This document shows positions 1 through 6,366 of a DNA stretch of 20,148 nt, in pieces (the stretch's first letter is position 1; every line of letters begins with the position of its first letter). The stretch spans positions 1 to 20,148 of the forward strand of contig CAUYUA010000248.1 of the NCBI GenBank assembly GCA_963575675.1, in the 5' to 3' direction. Under the pieces are notes generated by a model that was given only the letters and a program-made list of their open reading frames with translations, searched no databases and was not told the origin of the DNA. Source of the stretch: CAUYUA01 sp963575675. Lineage in GTDB: Bacteria; Pseudomonadota; Alphaproteobacteria; Azospirillales; Azospirillaceae. A program made the position numbers and the translations under genes.

Positions 1-20
1 CTCAGTCCCTGGACCCTTTT
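1..20 (+). repeat. Family-1 palindromic repeat, copy A (cut by window edge)
   Basis: Seen: the right arm GTCCCTGGACCC (5-16) followed by TTTT and an AT-rich stretch matches the right arm of the copies at 7394, 13659, 15687 and 19988. The left arm lies outside the window, so pairing cannot be checked. It lies just behind the cysK stop codon. With its T-rich side to the right it is oriented to end a plus-strand transcript entering from the left, and would face cysK as a convergent terminator. The terminator role is inferred from hairpin shape and position. Confidence 0.6.
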
Positions 21-41
21 GACTTTTATCTTTTATATTCT

Positions 42-1094
42 TTATTCCAGCCCTTCGAATAAGGCGGTCGATAAATACCGTTCCGCAAAAGACGGCAAGA
101 TCGCCACAATCAATTTTCCCGCCATGTCCGGACGCGCCGCAACCTCTAAAGCCGCCGACAAAGCCGCTCCCGAAGAAATCCCAACCGCTAACCCTTCCAA
201 CTGAGCCGCTTTGCGCGCCGTCTCGAAAGCGCGCTGATTCGACACTCGGACCACTTCATCAATGAGCTTGGCGTTAAGGATATCCGGCACAAACCCGGCG
301 CCGATCCCCTGAATTTTGTGCGGTCCCGGCATTCCCCCAGACAATACCGGGCTATCTTCCGGCTCTACAGCAATAATGCGTGCGCTCGGCTTGCGCGCTT
401 TCAGAACCGAACCAACTCCGGTCAATGTGCCGCCGGTGCCGACGCCGCTGATCAGAACATCAACCTTTCCTTGCGTGTCGCGCCAAATCTCTTCGGCGGT
501 CGTGCGGACGTGAATCTCGGGATTCGCCGGGTTCTTGAACTGTTGAAGCAAAACCGCGTCCGGAAGAGCCGCCAATAATTCCTCAGCCTTGCGAATGGCG
601 CCCTTCATGCCTTCTGCGGCTGGAGTCAGCTCCAAGTCTGCGCCAAGAAGCTTCAACATCTTGCGGCGCTCCAACGACATGCTCTCCGGCATGGTCAGAA
701 TCAACCGATAACCCTTGGCGGCGGCCACAAAAGCCAAAGCAATGCCCGTGTTGCCCGACGTCGGTTCAATGAGCGTGGTTTTTCCGGGCTTGATTCGCCC
801 CTCGCGTTCAGCGGCTTCAATCATCGCCAACCCAATGCGGTCTTTGACGCTGGATAAGGGATTGAAGAATTCGCACTTGCCGACAACATTGGCGGACGGA
901 ACGCCGAATGCGGCGGCGAGCTTGCTGACGCGCACCAGAGGCGTGGCGCCAATGGTGTCGATGATGCTGTCGTAGATTTTACCGCGAAACTCGCCGGTCG
1001 TCTGAGCGGCTCCAAGTGATTCGGAAGTTTGGTTTGGGCTGGTCATGGCGTTTGTATCCGAATTCTGCGTGTTTTTGAGAGCGTTTGTCCGCAT
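42..1094 (-). CDS. cysK: Cysteine synthase A (O-acetylserine sulfhydrylase)
   Basis: PLP enzyme of the cytoplasm that makes L-cysteine from O-acetylserine and sulfide, the last step of sulfur assimilation. Seen in the 350-residue product: SSVKDR with the PLP lysine near residue 84, TSGNTG (112-117) that holds the substrate carboxylate, GTGGT (219-223) that binds the PLP phosphate, GISSGA (306-311) whose serine contacts the PLP ring, and IQGIGAGFVP (261-270), typical of CysK. The C-terminal LPSFAERYLST is also typical. Residues before about 38 (GKIYDSIIDTIG) are a poorly conserved extension. The start could be the ATG at 1094 or the in-frame ATG at 1046; neither has a strong ribosome binding site. 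It follows an Rrf2-family regulator gene on the same strand after 128 bp, and that gap holds an inverted repeat that may be an operator. CysM is less likely given the CysK-type motifs. Confidence 0.96.
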   Translation of the reverse strand: MRTNALKNTQNSDTNAMTSPNQTSESLGAAQTTGEFRGKIYDSIIDTIGATPLVRVSKLAAAFGVPSANVVGKCEFFNPLSSVKDRIGLAMIEAAEREGRIKPGKTTLIEPTSGNTGIALAFVAAAKGYRLILTMPESMSLERRKMLKLLGADLELTPAAEGMKGAIRKAEELLAALPDAVLLQQFKNPANPEIHVRTTAEEIWRDTQGKVDVLISGVGTGGTLTGVGSVLKARKPSARIIAVEPEDSPVLSGGMPGPHKIQGIGAGFVPDILNAKLIDEVVRVSNQRAFETARKAAQLEGLAVGISSGAALSAALEVAARPDMAGKLIVAILPSFAERYLSTALFEGLE

Positions 1095-1125
1095 TTTTCC
1101 AGGTGTTTTTAGGCGGGGCGACTTA

Positions 1126-1169
1126 TCGGGGTTGGCCTTTCCCCGAGAAAATCACACTTTCACCAAGTG
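1126..1169 (-). promoter_or_regulatory. Candidate operator and leader hairpin in front of cysK
   Basis: Seen: a perfect inverted repeat CACTT-N5-AAGTG at 1155-1169, 61-75 bp upstream of the 1094 start, and closer to cysK a 6-bp hairpin (TCGGGG and CCCCGA around a 9-base loop) at 1126-1146. Rrf2 proteins are dimers that bind short dyads, and the neighbouring gene encodes one, so the dyad is a reasonable operator candidate. It does not match a site I can name, and a 5-bp dyad can arise by chance. Confidence 0.3.
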
Positions 1170-1222
1170 GAATGCGATTCATTTAACGCGATGGCAAGAG
1201 AGTAACTCTGAACGACCGAATG

Positions 1223-1678
1223 TCAAATGGCAAAATCGATCCGATTGTCGGATTCGCTCGGCACGCCGGCTTTTCGGGCGCGCAGGCAGAGATCCTCGAT
1301 GGTCATCGTGTCAAGATTGCTCATGCAAGCCTCCTGCATTTCCTGCCACAGAGGCCGCACAACCATTTGTCCGAGCAAGGCGCCGGAGGGAATCTCCAGA
1401 GGATCTTCGGCGTTTTCCATAGAGCGAATCACGCGGACGATTTCGCCCAGAGTGATGCGACGGCGTTCTCGCGCAAGACGATATCCGCCGCGAGGACCGC
1501 GCACGCCGGACAACACGCCTTCGCGGACCAATTGTTGGAGCACTTGTTCAAGATAACGCTTGGGAATGCCCTGGCGTTCGGTGATTTCGCCGCTTTGAAC
1601 CGGCTCTGTTCCGGCGTTGTAGGCAATGTCGAGAACCGCTTCGATGGCGAACAGCAGTTTCTTCGAAATACGCAGCAT
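1223..1678 (-). CDS. Rrf2-family transcriptional regulator, CymR-like
   Basis: A 151-residue DNA-binding protein. Seen: an N-terminal winged helix-turn-helix with the Rrf2 signature IPKRYLEQVLQQLVREG (38-54) followed by the wing GVRGPRGGYRLAR (58-70), then a dimerisation helix and the typical TIEDLC segment (126-131). The three clustered cysteines that bind the Fe-S cluster in IscR, RirA and NsrR (about residues 92-106) are missing; only C118 and C131 are present. That points away from an iron-sulfur sensor and towards a cluster-free type such as CymR of Bacillus, whose short hydrophobic C-terminus it also recalls (here ending IDFAI). Known: CymR senses cysteine status by complexing with CysK. 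The gene directly downstream here is cysK, so control of cysteine synthesis is a reasonable inference. A family-2 repeat lies in its 5' region. Confidence 0.88.
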   Translation of the reverse strand: MLRISKKLLFAIEAVLDIAYNAGTEPVQSGEITERQGIPKRYLEQVLQQLVREGVLSGVRGPRGGYRLARERRRITLGEIVRVIRSMENAEDPLEIPSGALLGQMVVRPLWQEMQEACMSNLDTMTIEDLCLRARKAGVPSESDNRIDFAI

Positions 1679-1761
1679 GGACCTGATCTCTCGAGATGAA
1701 AGAAGATGTGTCGAAGCAACAAATCAAGGGCCGATTACGTCGCAGACCAAGGCTTTGCCCT

Positions 1762-1824
1762 GAACTCACCAAAGACCTGAATAAGGTCTTTGGAAACCAT
1801 GACTTGGAGTTTGCAATAACCGAA
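1762..1824 (-). repeat. Family-2 structured repeat, copy 1
   Basis: Read on the minus strand it begins TTCGGTT, continues through a 25-base segment (1788-1812) identical to 20101-20125, and forms a hairpin (arms CCAAAGACC and GGTCTTTGG, 7-base loop, plus-strand 1769-1793). A second small hairpin (CAGGGC, AAA, GCCTTG with one G-U pair) follows downstream at about 1746-1760. It lies between the coaBC stop and the Rrf2 gene start. There is no T-run after the hairpin, so it is not a classical terminator. The stem pair that is A-T here is G-C in the other copy. Function unknown. Confidence 0.75.
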
Positions 1825-1869
1825 AGCGCATTTTTACGGAGTCTGGGGTTCGTTTCCAACGTCTCTTGA

Positions 1870-3258
1870 TTAAGAGGAGGGTGAAACAGAAGCGTCAGAC
1901 GAAGCCGATGAATTAAAGTGAGCGGCGATGGCGTCGGCGAGACGGTTGGCGACGTCGATTTTGGTCATTGTCGGCCATTGCTCAACGGAGTCGTTGGCGC
2001 GCAGCAGACATACGGAATTATATTCTCCGCCGAATGTCCCGAGGTGAGGCGAGACGTCGTTAGCGACAATCCAATCACAGCGTTTGCGGGCGAGCTTGGC
2101 GCGGGCGTGTTCAACAAGGCTCTGTGTTTCCGCTGCGAAACCAACGACCAGGGGGGGGCGTTGAGGCCCGGGTTGCGAAAGCGTGGCTAGAATATCGGGA
2201 TTTTCCACCAGCTCCAACACTGGGGCGCCGGAGGAGCCTTTTTTAATTTTTTGATCGGCCTGGGCCTTGATGCGCCAATCGGCGACGGCGGCGGCGCATA
2301 CGGCGACATCAACCGGCAAGGCGCTTTGACAGGCGGTCAACATCTCGCAGGCGGTTTCGATGTGGATGACGGCGACGCCATGAGGCGCGGCTTCTCGCGT
2401 GGGGCCAGTGACCAGCGTCACCTCGGCGCCGCGCGCGGCCAAAGCTGCGGCAATGGCCATTCCTTGACGACCGGACGAACGATTGCCGATGAAGCGAACG
2501 GGATCAATGGGCTCGTATGTCGGGCCGCTGGTCACAAGAACGCGGCGCCCCGTCAAGGAAAAGAGCGCCGTCGGCAACGCATCGGGCGTCGCTGGGAACG
2601 GCGAAGGAAAAGGCGCGGGCAAGGGAAGCGGCGCGGCCTCCGCAGAGTGACGTCGGACGGAAGACTCCGAGTCGGTAAGAATCTCGGCGATGGCGTGGAG
2701 AATTTCGGCGGGCTCGGCCATGCGTCCGAGTCCGGACTCGCCGCAAGCCAGAGGGCCTGGATTGGGACCGACGCGGCGAACTCCGCGCGCTTCGAGCGTG
2801 GCGACGTTGGATTGCGTGGCGGGATGATTCCACATATAGACGTTCATCGACGGCGCGATCAAAATCGGCTTGTCTGAAGCCAGAAGCGCCGTGGAGGCTA
2901 GATCATCGGCCAAACCTGCGGCCATTTTCGCCATAAGGTCGGCGGTGGCGGGAGCGACGACCAGAATATCCGCTTCTCGGGACAAGCGAATATGACCTAT
3001 GTCTACCTCGTCGGTCAACGACCATAGGTCTTGAAAAACCTTCTCGCCCGAAAGCGCCGCTACGCTGAGCGGTGTGACGAACCGGGCTCCGGCGTCGGTC
3101 AAGACGCATCGAGTTTTGGCTCCGGCGTCACGCAGGCGCCGAATAAGATCGAGCGTTTTATAGGCTGCGACGCCTCCCGCGATAATCAGCAGGATGTATT
3201 TCCCTGCCAGAGAAGGACTGACGGAGGGTGGACCGACAGGATGGGAAAATTCGCTCAC
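1870..3258 (-). CDS. coaBC: Bifunctional phosphopantothenoylcysteine decarboxylase / phosphopantothenate-cysteine ligase
   Basis: Carries out two consecutive steps of coenzyme A synthesis: CTP-dependent ligation of cysteine to 4'-phosphopantothenate (CoaB) and FMN-dependent decarboxylation to 4'-phosphopantetheine (CoaC). Seen: an N-terminal CoaC flavoprotein domain with GGVAAYK (28-34), the active-site histidine in DIGHIRLS (86-93), PSMNVYMW (137-144) and the catalytic cysteine in ACGESGLGRM (171-180); a Pro/Ala-rich linker at about 205-232; then a CoaB domain from GRRVLVTSGPTYEPIDPVR with GNRSSGRQG (258-266), AAVADWR and a KIKK lysine motif. The start chosen is GTG 3258, preceded at 6 nt by AAGGGG. 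A GTG at 3276 is also in frame but lacks a good site. The product is 462 residues, slightly long for the family because of the linker. An 8-C run lies in frame (2151-2158). Confidence 0.95.
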   Translation of the reverse strand: MSEFSHPVGPPSVSPSLAGKYILLIIAGGVAAYKTLDLIRRLRDAGAKTRCVLTDAGARFVTPLSVAALSGEKVFQDLWSLTDEVDIGHIRLSREADILVVAPATADLMAKMAAGLADDLASTALLASDKPILIAPSMNVYMWNHPATQSNVATLEARGVRRVGPNPGPLACGESGLGRMAEPAEILHAIAEILTDSESSVRRHSAEAAPLPLPAPFPSPFPATPDALPTALFSLTGRRVLVTSGPTYEPIDPVRFIGNRSSGRQGMAIAAALAARGAEVTLVTGPTREAAPHGVAVIHIETACEMLTACQSALPVDVAVCAAAVADWRIKAQADQKIKKGSSGAPVLELVENPDILATLSQPGPQRPPLVVGFAAETQSLVEHARAKLARKRCDWIVANDVSPHLGTFGGEYNSVCLLRANDSVEQWPTMTKIDVANRLADAIAAHFNSSASSDASVSPSS

Positions 3259-3281
3259 AAAACACCCCTTACTCACTATTT

Positions 3282-3326
3282 TTGAACGAGTCGCTCTTGA
3301 ACGAGATGTTCTCGAACGAACCGTTT
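3282..3326. repeat. Three 15-bp direct repeats upstream of coaBC
   Basis: Seen: three adjacent 15-bp units at 3282-3296, 3297-3311 and 3312-3326. Units 1 and 2 share TTGAACGAG exactly and agree at 12 of 15 positions; unit 3 (beginning TCGAACGA) agrees with unit 2 at 10 of 15. They lie 24-68 bp upstream of the chosen coaBC start, where a regulator or RNA polymerase would bind. No known operator is recognised; the spacing does not fit the alphaproteobacterial LexA box (GTTC-N7-GTTC). Confidence 0.5.
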
Positions 3327-3672
3327 ATGAAGGGCGCGGCCTGCGAAATACGTTCTCCTTCCACGAGCGTTTTCCCTTCTCACGCCTTTGCGCGCAATCA
3401 TGCTTATCAGCATGTTTTTGGGGAGTGCGTCTCATGCTCGGCGCGAACGAGTGGCGCGTCTATATCGAGTGATTCAATCGACGTCGGTCGAAACAATCGG
3501 CGGCGGTTGAACCATGATTGTGAAACCAAAATATTGTCCCTGTCGGGCTGTGTGCAAGGCTAAACCGACGTAGGTTTGGTGTTGGAGATGAATCCTTGTC
3601 TTTTTTCTTATACGTTGTGGAGTTCGGAGGTCGGTTTGGACAAGGCTTGAAGCGCCGTGTTGTAATTAAAAA
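3327..3672. other. Intergenic stretch, one orphan terminator-like hairpin
   Basis: No gene is supportable here. The plus-strand open frames are short and overlap the coaBC 5' end or each other. The only structure of note is a hairpin at 3399-3414 (CATGCT, loop TATC, AGCATG) followed by TTTTT, which has the shape of a plus-strand intrinsic terminator although no plus-strand gene precedes it. A loose pairing of CAAGG (3555-3559) with CCTTG (3594-3598), followed by T-rich sequence, is too weak to call. Confidence 0.5.
3399..3419 (+). terminator. Orphan intrinsic terminator-like hairpin
   Basis: A perfect 6-bp stem, four-base loop and five T residues read on the plus strand. Both flanking genes (coaBC, and the small gene at 3673) are on the minus strand, so if functional it would end an unannotated plus-strand transcript divergent from coaBC. 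The stem is short and only half G/C; chance is quite possible. Confidence 0.3.
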
Positions 3673-3918
3673 TTATTCTGCGGCGGTCAGCATGGCGCAC
3701 CAAACTTTCCACGCTGTTTCGACCGAAATTTGTCCGGCTTGGGCGCCGGCTTCGAGCATTTCGTGAGTCGGTTTGATGGGCGCCACCGTATAACCTTGAT
3801 TGCAGAAGTCCTCCACCGCGTTCAAAGCGTGACGCAGCCGCGCACTGCCGATCGGCTGTGGTTGAGGGAGAATAATTGCGGTGGACGTTGCGTTATGCAA
3901 TGGCGATTTTAGCGGCAT
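3673..3918 (-). CDS. Small hypothetical protein, 81 residues
   Basis: Not recognised by name. Seen: a good ribosome binding site AAGGA 10 nt before the ATG, coding-type composition, and a C-terminal half of PTHEMLEAGAQ followed by ETAWKVWCAML. That pattern (Pro-Thr-x-x-Met-x-x-Ala-Gly, then an aromatic-rich helix ending in Met) is common in short alphaproteobacterial and phage-borne proteins of unknown role. The central RHALNAVEDFCNQGYTVAPI looks helical. There is no signal peptide or membrane segment, so it is probably cytosolic. It stands alone between two long gaps. Likely real, function unknown. Confidence 0.65.
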   Translation of the reverse strand: MPLKSPLHNATSTAIILPQPQPIGSARLRHALNAVEDFCNQGYTVAPIKPTHEMLEAGAQAGQISVETAWKVWCAMLTAAE

Positions 3919-4946
3919 AATTGTCGGTTCCTTGAGATGGGCGCGAGGCGCCGTGGAATCAAAAGAGAAACATAGCGGCGAGGTGAAGAATAACAGAAAT
4001 GGACGAAATACATTGCGCCGTCATGTTAAAGAACTTTTGACGACAGCAGAAGACGAAGACCGAAGATGGGAGAAACATCGTCTGAAGGAAAGGGGATGTA
4101 TAAAAATTATTTGTCTGATCAATGGTTTCTGTGGTTATATCTTATCATTTTCTTGCCTTTTGTTGAGTGGTGCGGACTATGGATGTGTTGTTGGTGTCGT
4201 TCATATGGTTGGGTATTCGAAGGTTAAGGCTCGAAGTTGACGTTATTTGAACGATTTCTCACTTCTTGCGTTTTTGAGGTCGCATATTCTCGTCACCGCA
4301 AAGGCTCTGATGCTTACTCGGAAATTCGCAGAGACTAAACGGCGCCCAGGAAAGACGCTGTTTTTCGGCCCGAGATCGTAAAAGAAGAGTGAAAAAAATT
4401 GGAAAGAACGATAACGTTATCAACCAATTTTTAACTAACCAGAGCGCATTCTGTCCATCATTGAAATAATTCCATTGTTTCATGGCGAGGGGGGCCTCAT
4501 AACAAAAAAGAAGCGCGCATAAACCTAATGCGTCTTCTTGGTTGGGGGATTGCGCGAAAAAAAAACGAAGCGGACCTTGTAAAATGGCTACACATACGAT
4601 GCTTTCAGACGCAGTTCAAATGTGGCGACGTTATGAAATCGGCGTCGTCCCGCCAAAGGTCTGCTTTTTTTTATTCACAGCTTTTAATATGGAATTGTTT
4701 GATCGATAAACCATTTGTTTCTTCATGCGTCTTCCTGATTTTGGTAGGATGAAGGCCGCAGCTTTGTCGCAAGAATTTTAAGACTGCTTTCTTTCTTAGA
4801 AAGAAGACGGAATCTTCGAAGTACTCGTCAATGTCTGCATGTGCGTCTGCGTGTGCTTAAACTGCCGTGTGATCGTCCGCGTTCACGCCAAGCGAAGTTA
4901 AGGAACGAGTGTTTTTTGATTTTTTTCTATTTTGGTGACGAATGCT
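3919..4946. other. Gene-poor AT-rich intergenic stretch of about 1 kb
   Basis: I find no convincing gene. The open frames at 3881-4240, 4259-4483 and 4528-4752 have no recognisable motif, no good ribosome binding site and non-coding-like composition. No tRNA fits: a GTTCAAAT string at about 4614 lacks a T-stem. Structures present are the nested inverted repeat at 4394-4432 and a near-perfect pyrimidine/purine palindrome at about 4789-4805 (TTCTTTCT, T, AGAAAGAA). The right end must hold the asparaginase promoter, which I cannot place with confidence. Confidence 0.5.
4394..4432. repeat. Nested inverted repeat
   Basis: Outer arms AAAAATTGG (4394-4402) and CCAATTTTT (4424-4432) are exact complements. 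Inside, off-centre, is a perfect 12-bp palindrome GATAACGTTATC (4410-4421). The A-rich left and T-rich right ends give it the form of a bidirectional terminator, but no gene ends nearby, so an operator or other protein-binding site is equally possible. Confidence 0.5.
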
Positions 4947-6131
4947 ATGTCTATGACCAATCAATCATCGATTCCTGATTTTGTTTTTCCTCGACCAAGG
5001 TGTTTGGTGAGTGGATGGGCGGACCTTAGCGGTCCTGCCGAATCTCCTGTTATGGTTGAAACAACGCGCGGCTCAGTGGTCGAATCATGGCATCACGGGC
5101 ATGCCGTTGTTGTGGATGCAGGCGGTCGAATTATCATGCGATGGGGCAACATCGGAGTGTGGATCTATCCGCGTTCTGCGATCAAGCCAATTCAGTCCCT
5201 GTCGATGGTGGAAGCCAACGCACTGAGCCCTTTGGGACTGGGAGAGCCGGAATTGGCTTTGGCGTGCTCTTCGCACAGCGGAGAGTTCAGGCATATACGT
5301 CTCTTGACGGCGTGGATGAATCGATTGCGGGTCTCGTTGGAGGATTTGGAGTGTCCGGCGGCGCCGCCGTTGGATCATGAGGCCGCAGAAGAGATTATTC
5401 GGCGCAATGAGGCGCTGTCGCCTTTGCATAACAATTGTTCCGGCAAGCACTTGGGGATGATTTCCTTGGCGCGCGCCATAAACGCTTCCGTTTGCGGCTA
5501 TAGCCACTACGATCATCCGGCGCAACAGAAGATTTTGCAGACGACTTGTGAAATGACCGGTTTGCTGGAGCGGTCAGGGTTCGAGCCCTCTCACGCGCCG
5601 TGGGCGCCCGATGGCTGCGGCGCGCCGTCGATCGCTATGCCATTGTATCATTTGGCTTTGGGCATGGCGCGATTGGCGGATCCTCGTGGTTTGTCGGAGA
5701 CGCGGATCAAGGCGATCCAAAGCGTTCGACGCGCTTGGGCGCAACATCCCTATTTGATTGCCGGACGCAATCGCTTCGACACGGTGATGATGCAGGCTTC
5801 GCCCGGTCATCTGCTGATGAAGACGGGAGCTGAAGGCGTGGCGTGCGCTGTTTTGCCGCGTCGTGGTTTAGGAGTGGCGCTGAAGATTGAAGACGGCTCC
5901 AGCCGAGCGTGTCATGTGGCTATGGCGGCTTTGCTGTATGCGTTGCGGACGCCGATTGAGTCTCGAACGGTGACTTTGACGGAATTGTTGACTCCGGCGG
6001 TGCTGGATGGAGCCATGAGGCCCGTGGGGGTGAGTCGGCCTGCGGCGGGATGGCTGGTCAATGCCGTTCCCGACGCAATAGCGGGAGATGAGACTCTGTC
6101 CGAATCCGGAGGACGTCTTATTTCTGAATAA
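4947..6131 (+). CDS. L-asparaginase, Rhizobium type (asparaginase II family, class 3)
   Basis: Hydrolyses L-asparagine to aspartate and ammonia. Seen: the family layout described for the Rhizobium etli enzyme, with an S-x-x-K pair in RSAIKP (S77, K80), a CSSHSGE segment (107-113), and the three residues equivalent to its zinc site, C164 and K167 in NNCSGKH plus C224 in DGCGAP. The E-S-WHHGHAVVVDAGG start of the domain also fits. These proteins are unrelated to the E. coli AnsA/AnsB type. The chosen start is ATG 4947, with GGTGA 8 nt upstream; TTG 4932, GTG 4935 and ATG 4953 are also in frame. About 394 residues, a little longer than usual through its N-terminus. No signal peptide, so probably cytosolic. 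It stands alone; the next plus-strand gene begins 235 bp on. Confidence 0.93.
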   Translation: MSMTNQSSIPDFVFPRPRCLVSGWADLSGPAESPVMVETTRGSVVESWHHGHAVVVDAGGRIIMRWGNIGVWIYPRSAIKPIQSLSMVEANALSPLGLGEPELALACSSHSGEFRHIRLLTAWMNRLRVSLEDLECPAAPPLDHEAAEEIIRRNEALSPLHNNCSGKHLGMISLARAINASVCGYSHYDHPAQQKILQTTCEMTGLLERSGFEPSHAPWAPDGCGAPSIAMPLYHLALGMARLADPRGLSETRIKAIQSVRRAWAQHPYLIAGRNRFDTVMMQASPGHLLMKTGAEGVACAVLPRRGLGVALKIEDGSSRACHVAMAALLYALRTPIESRTVTLTELLTPAVLDGAMRPVGVSRPAAGWLVNAVPDAIAGDETLSESGGRLISE

Positions 6132-6172
6132 AAATTACAAGAAAATGTGTTTTCAGTCGCCTGGGATCACAA

Positions 6173-6182
6173 GGGGGGGGGG
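6173..6182. repeat. Ten-G homopolymer run
   Basis: Ten consecutive G residues between the asparaginase stop and the quinone oxidoreductase start, about 185 bp before the latter. Runs of this length are prone to length change by slippage. It is outside coding sequence, so any effect would be on expression. The rest of 6132-6366 holds no gene and only weak AT-rich hairpins, for example around 6276-6298. Confidence 0.6.
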
Positions 6183-6366
6183 AACGAAAGTCTCTCTATG
6201 TTTGAGAAGTTCTCTTCCTCTGAAATTGGTTGTTTCTGTGAACGACGTGAAGAGAGGCGTTTTTTGTCTCTGGTTATTATGATTCTTTTAGAAAAATCAG
6301 AGGCCATGTGTCAATAATTCGACTCGTTGGCATCAATCATGAGCGTGAAAGGGAGGATGTGCTGTT

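Noticed and set aside
1837..1860. Possible highly degraded family-1 repeat just behind coaBC
   Set aside because: GAGTCTGGGGTTC followed by GTTTCC loosely resembles the reverse orientation copy at 11121, but too many positions differ and no hairpin forms.
2251..2877. 208-codon plus-strand open frame within coaBC
   Set aside because: Gly/Arg-rich shadow of the coaBC reading frame; coaBC motifs are unambiguous on the other strand.
3282..3326. LexA (SOS) box reading of the GAAC/GTTC repeats
   Set aside because: The alphaproteobacterial LexA box needs GTTC-N7-GTTC; the repeats here are spaced at 15 bp and do not give that pattern.
3555..3606. Hairpin CAAGG/CCTTG followed by T-rich sequence as a small-RNA terminator
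   Set aside because: A 5-bp stem closing a loop of more than 30 bases is too weak.
4610..4630. T-loop-like GTTCAAAT string suggesting a tRNA
   Set aside because: The flanking bases do not form a T-stem, and no acceptor or anticodon stem is found in the preceding 60 bases.
4259..4752. Open frames at 4259-4483 (minus) and 4528-4752 (plus)
   Set aside because: No recognisable motif, no ribosome binding site and AT-rich non-coding-like composition.
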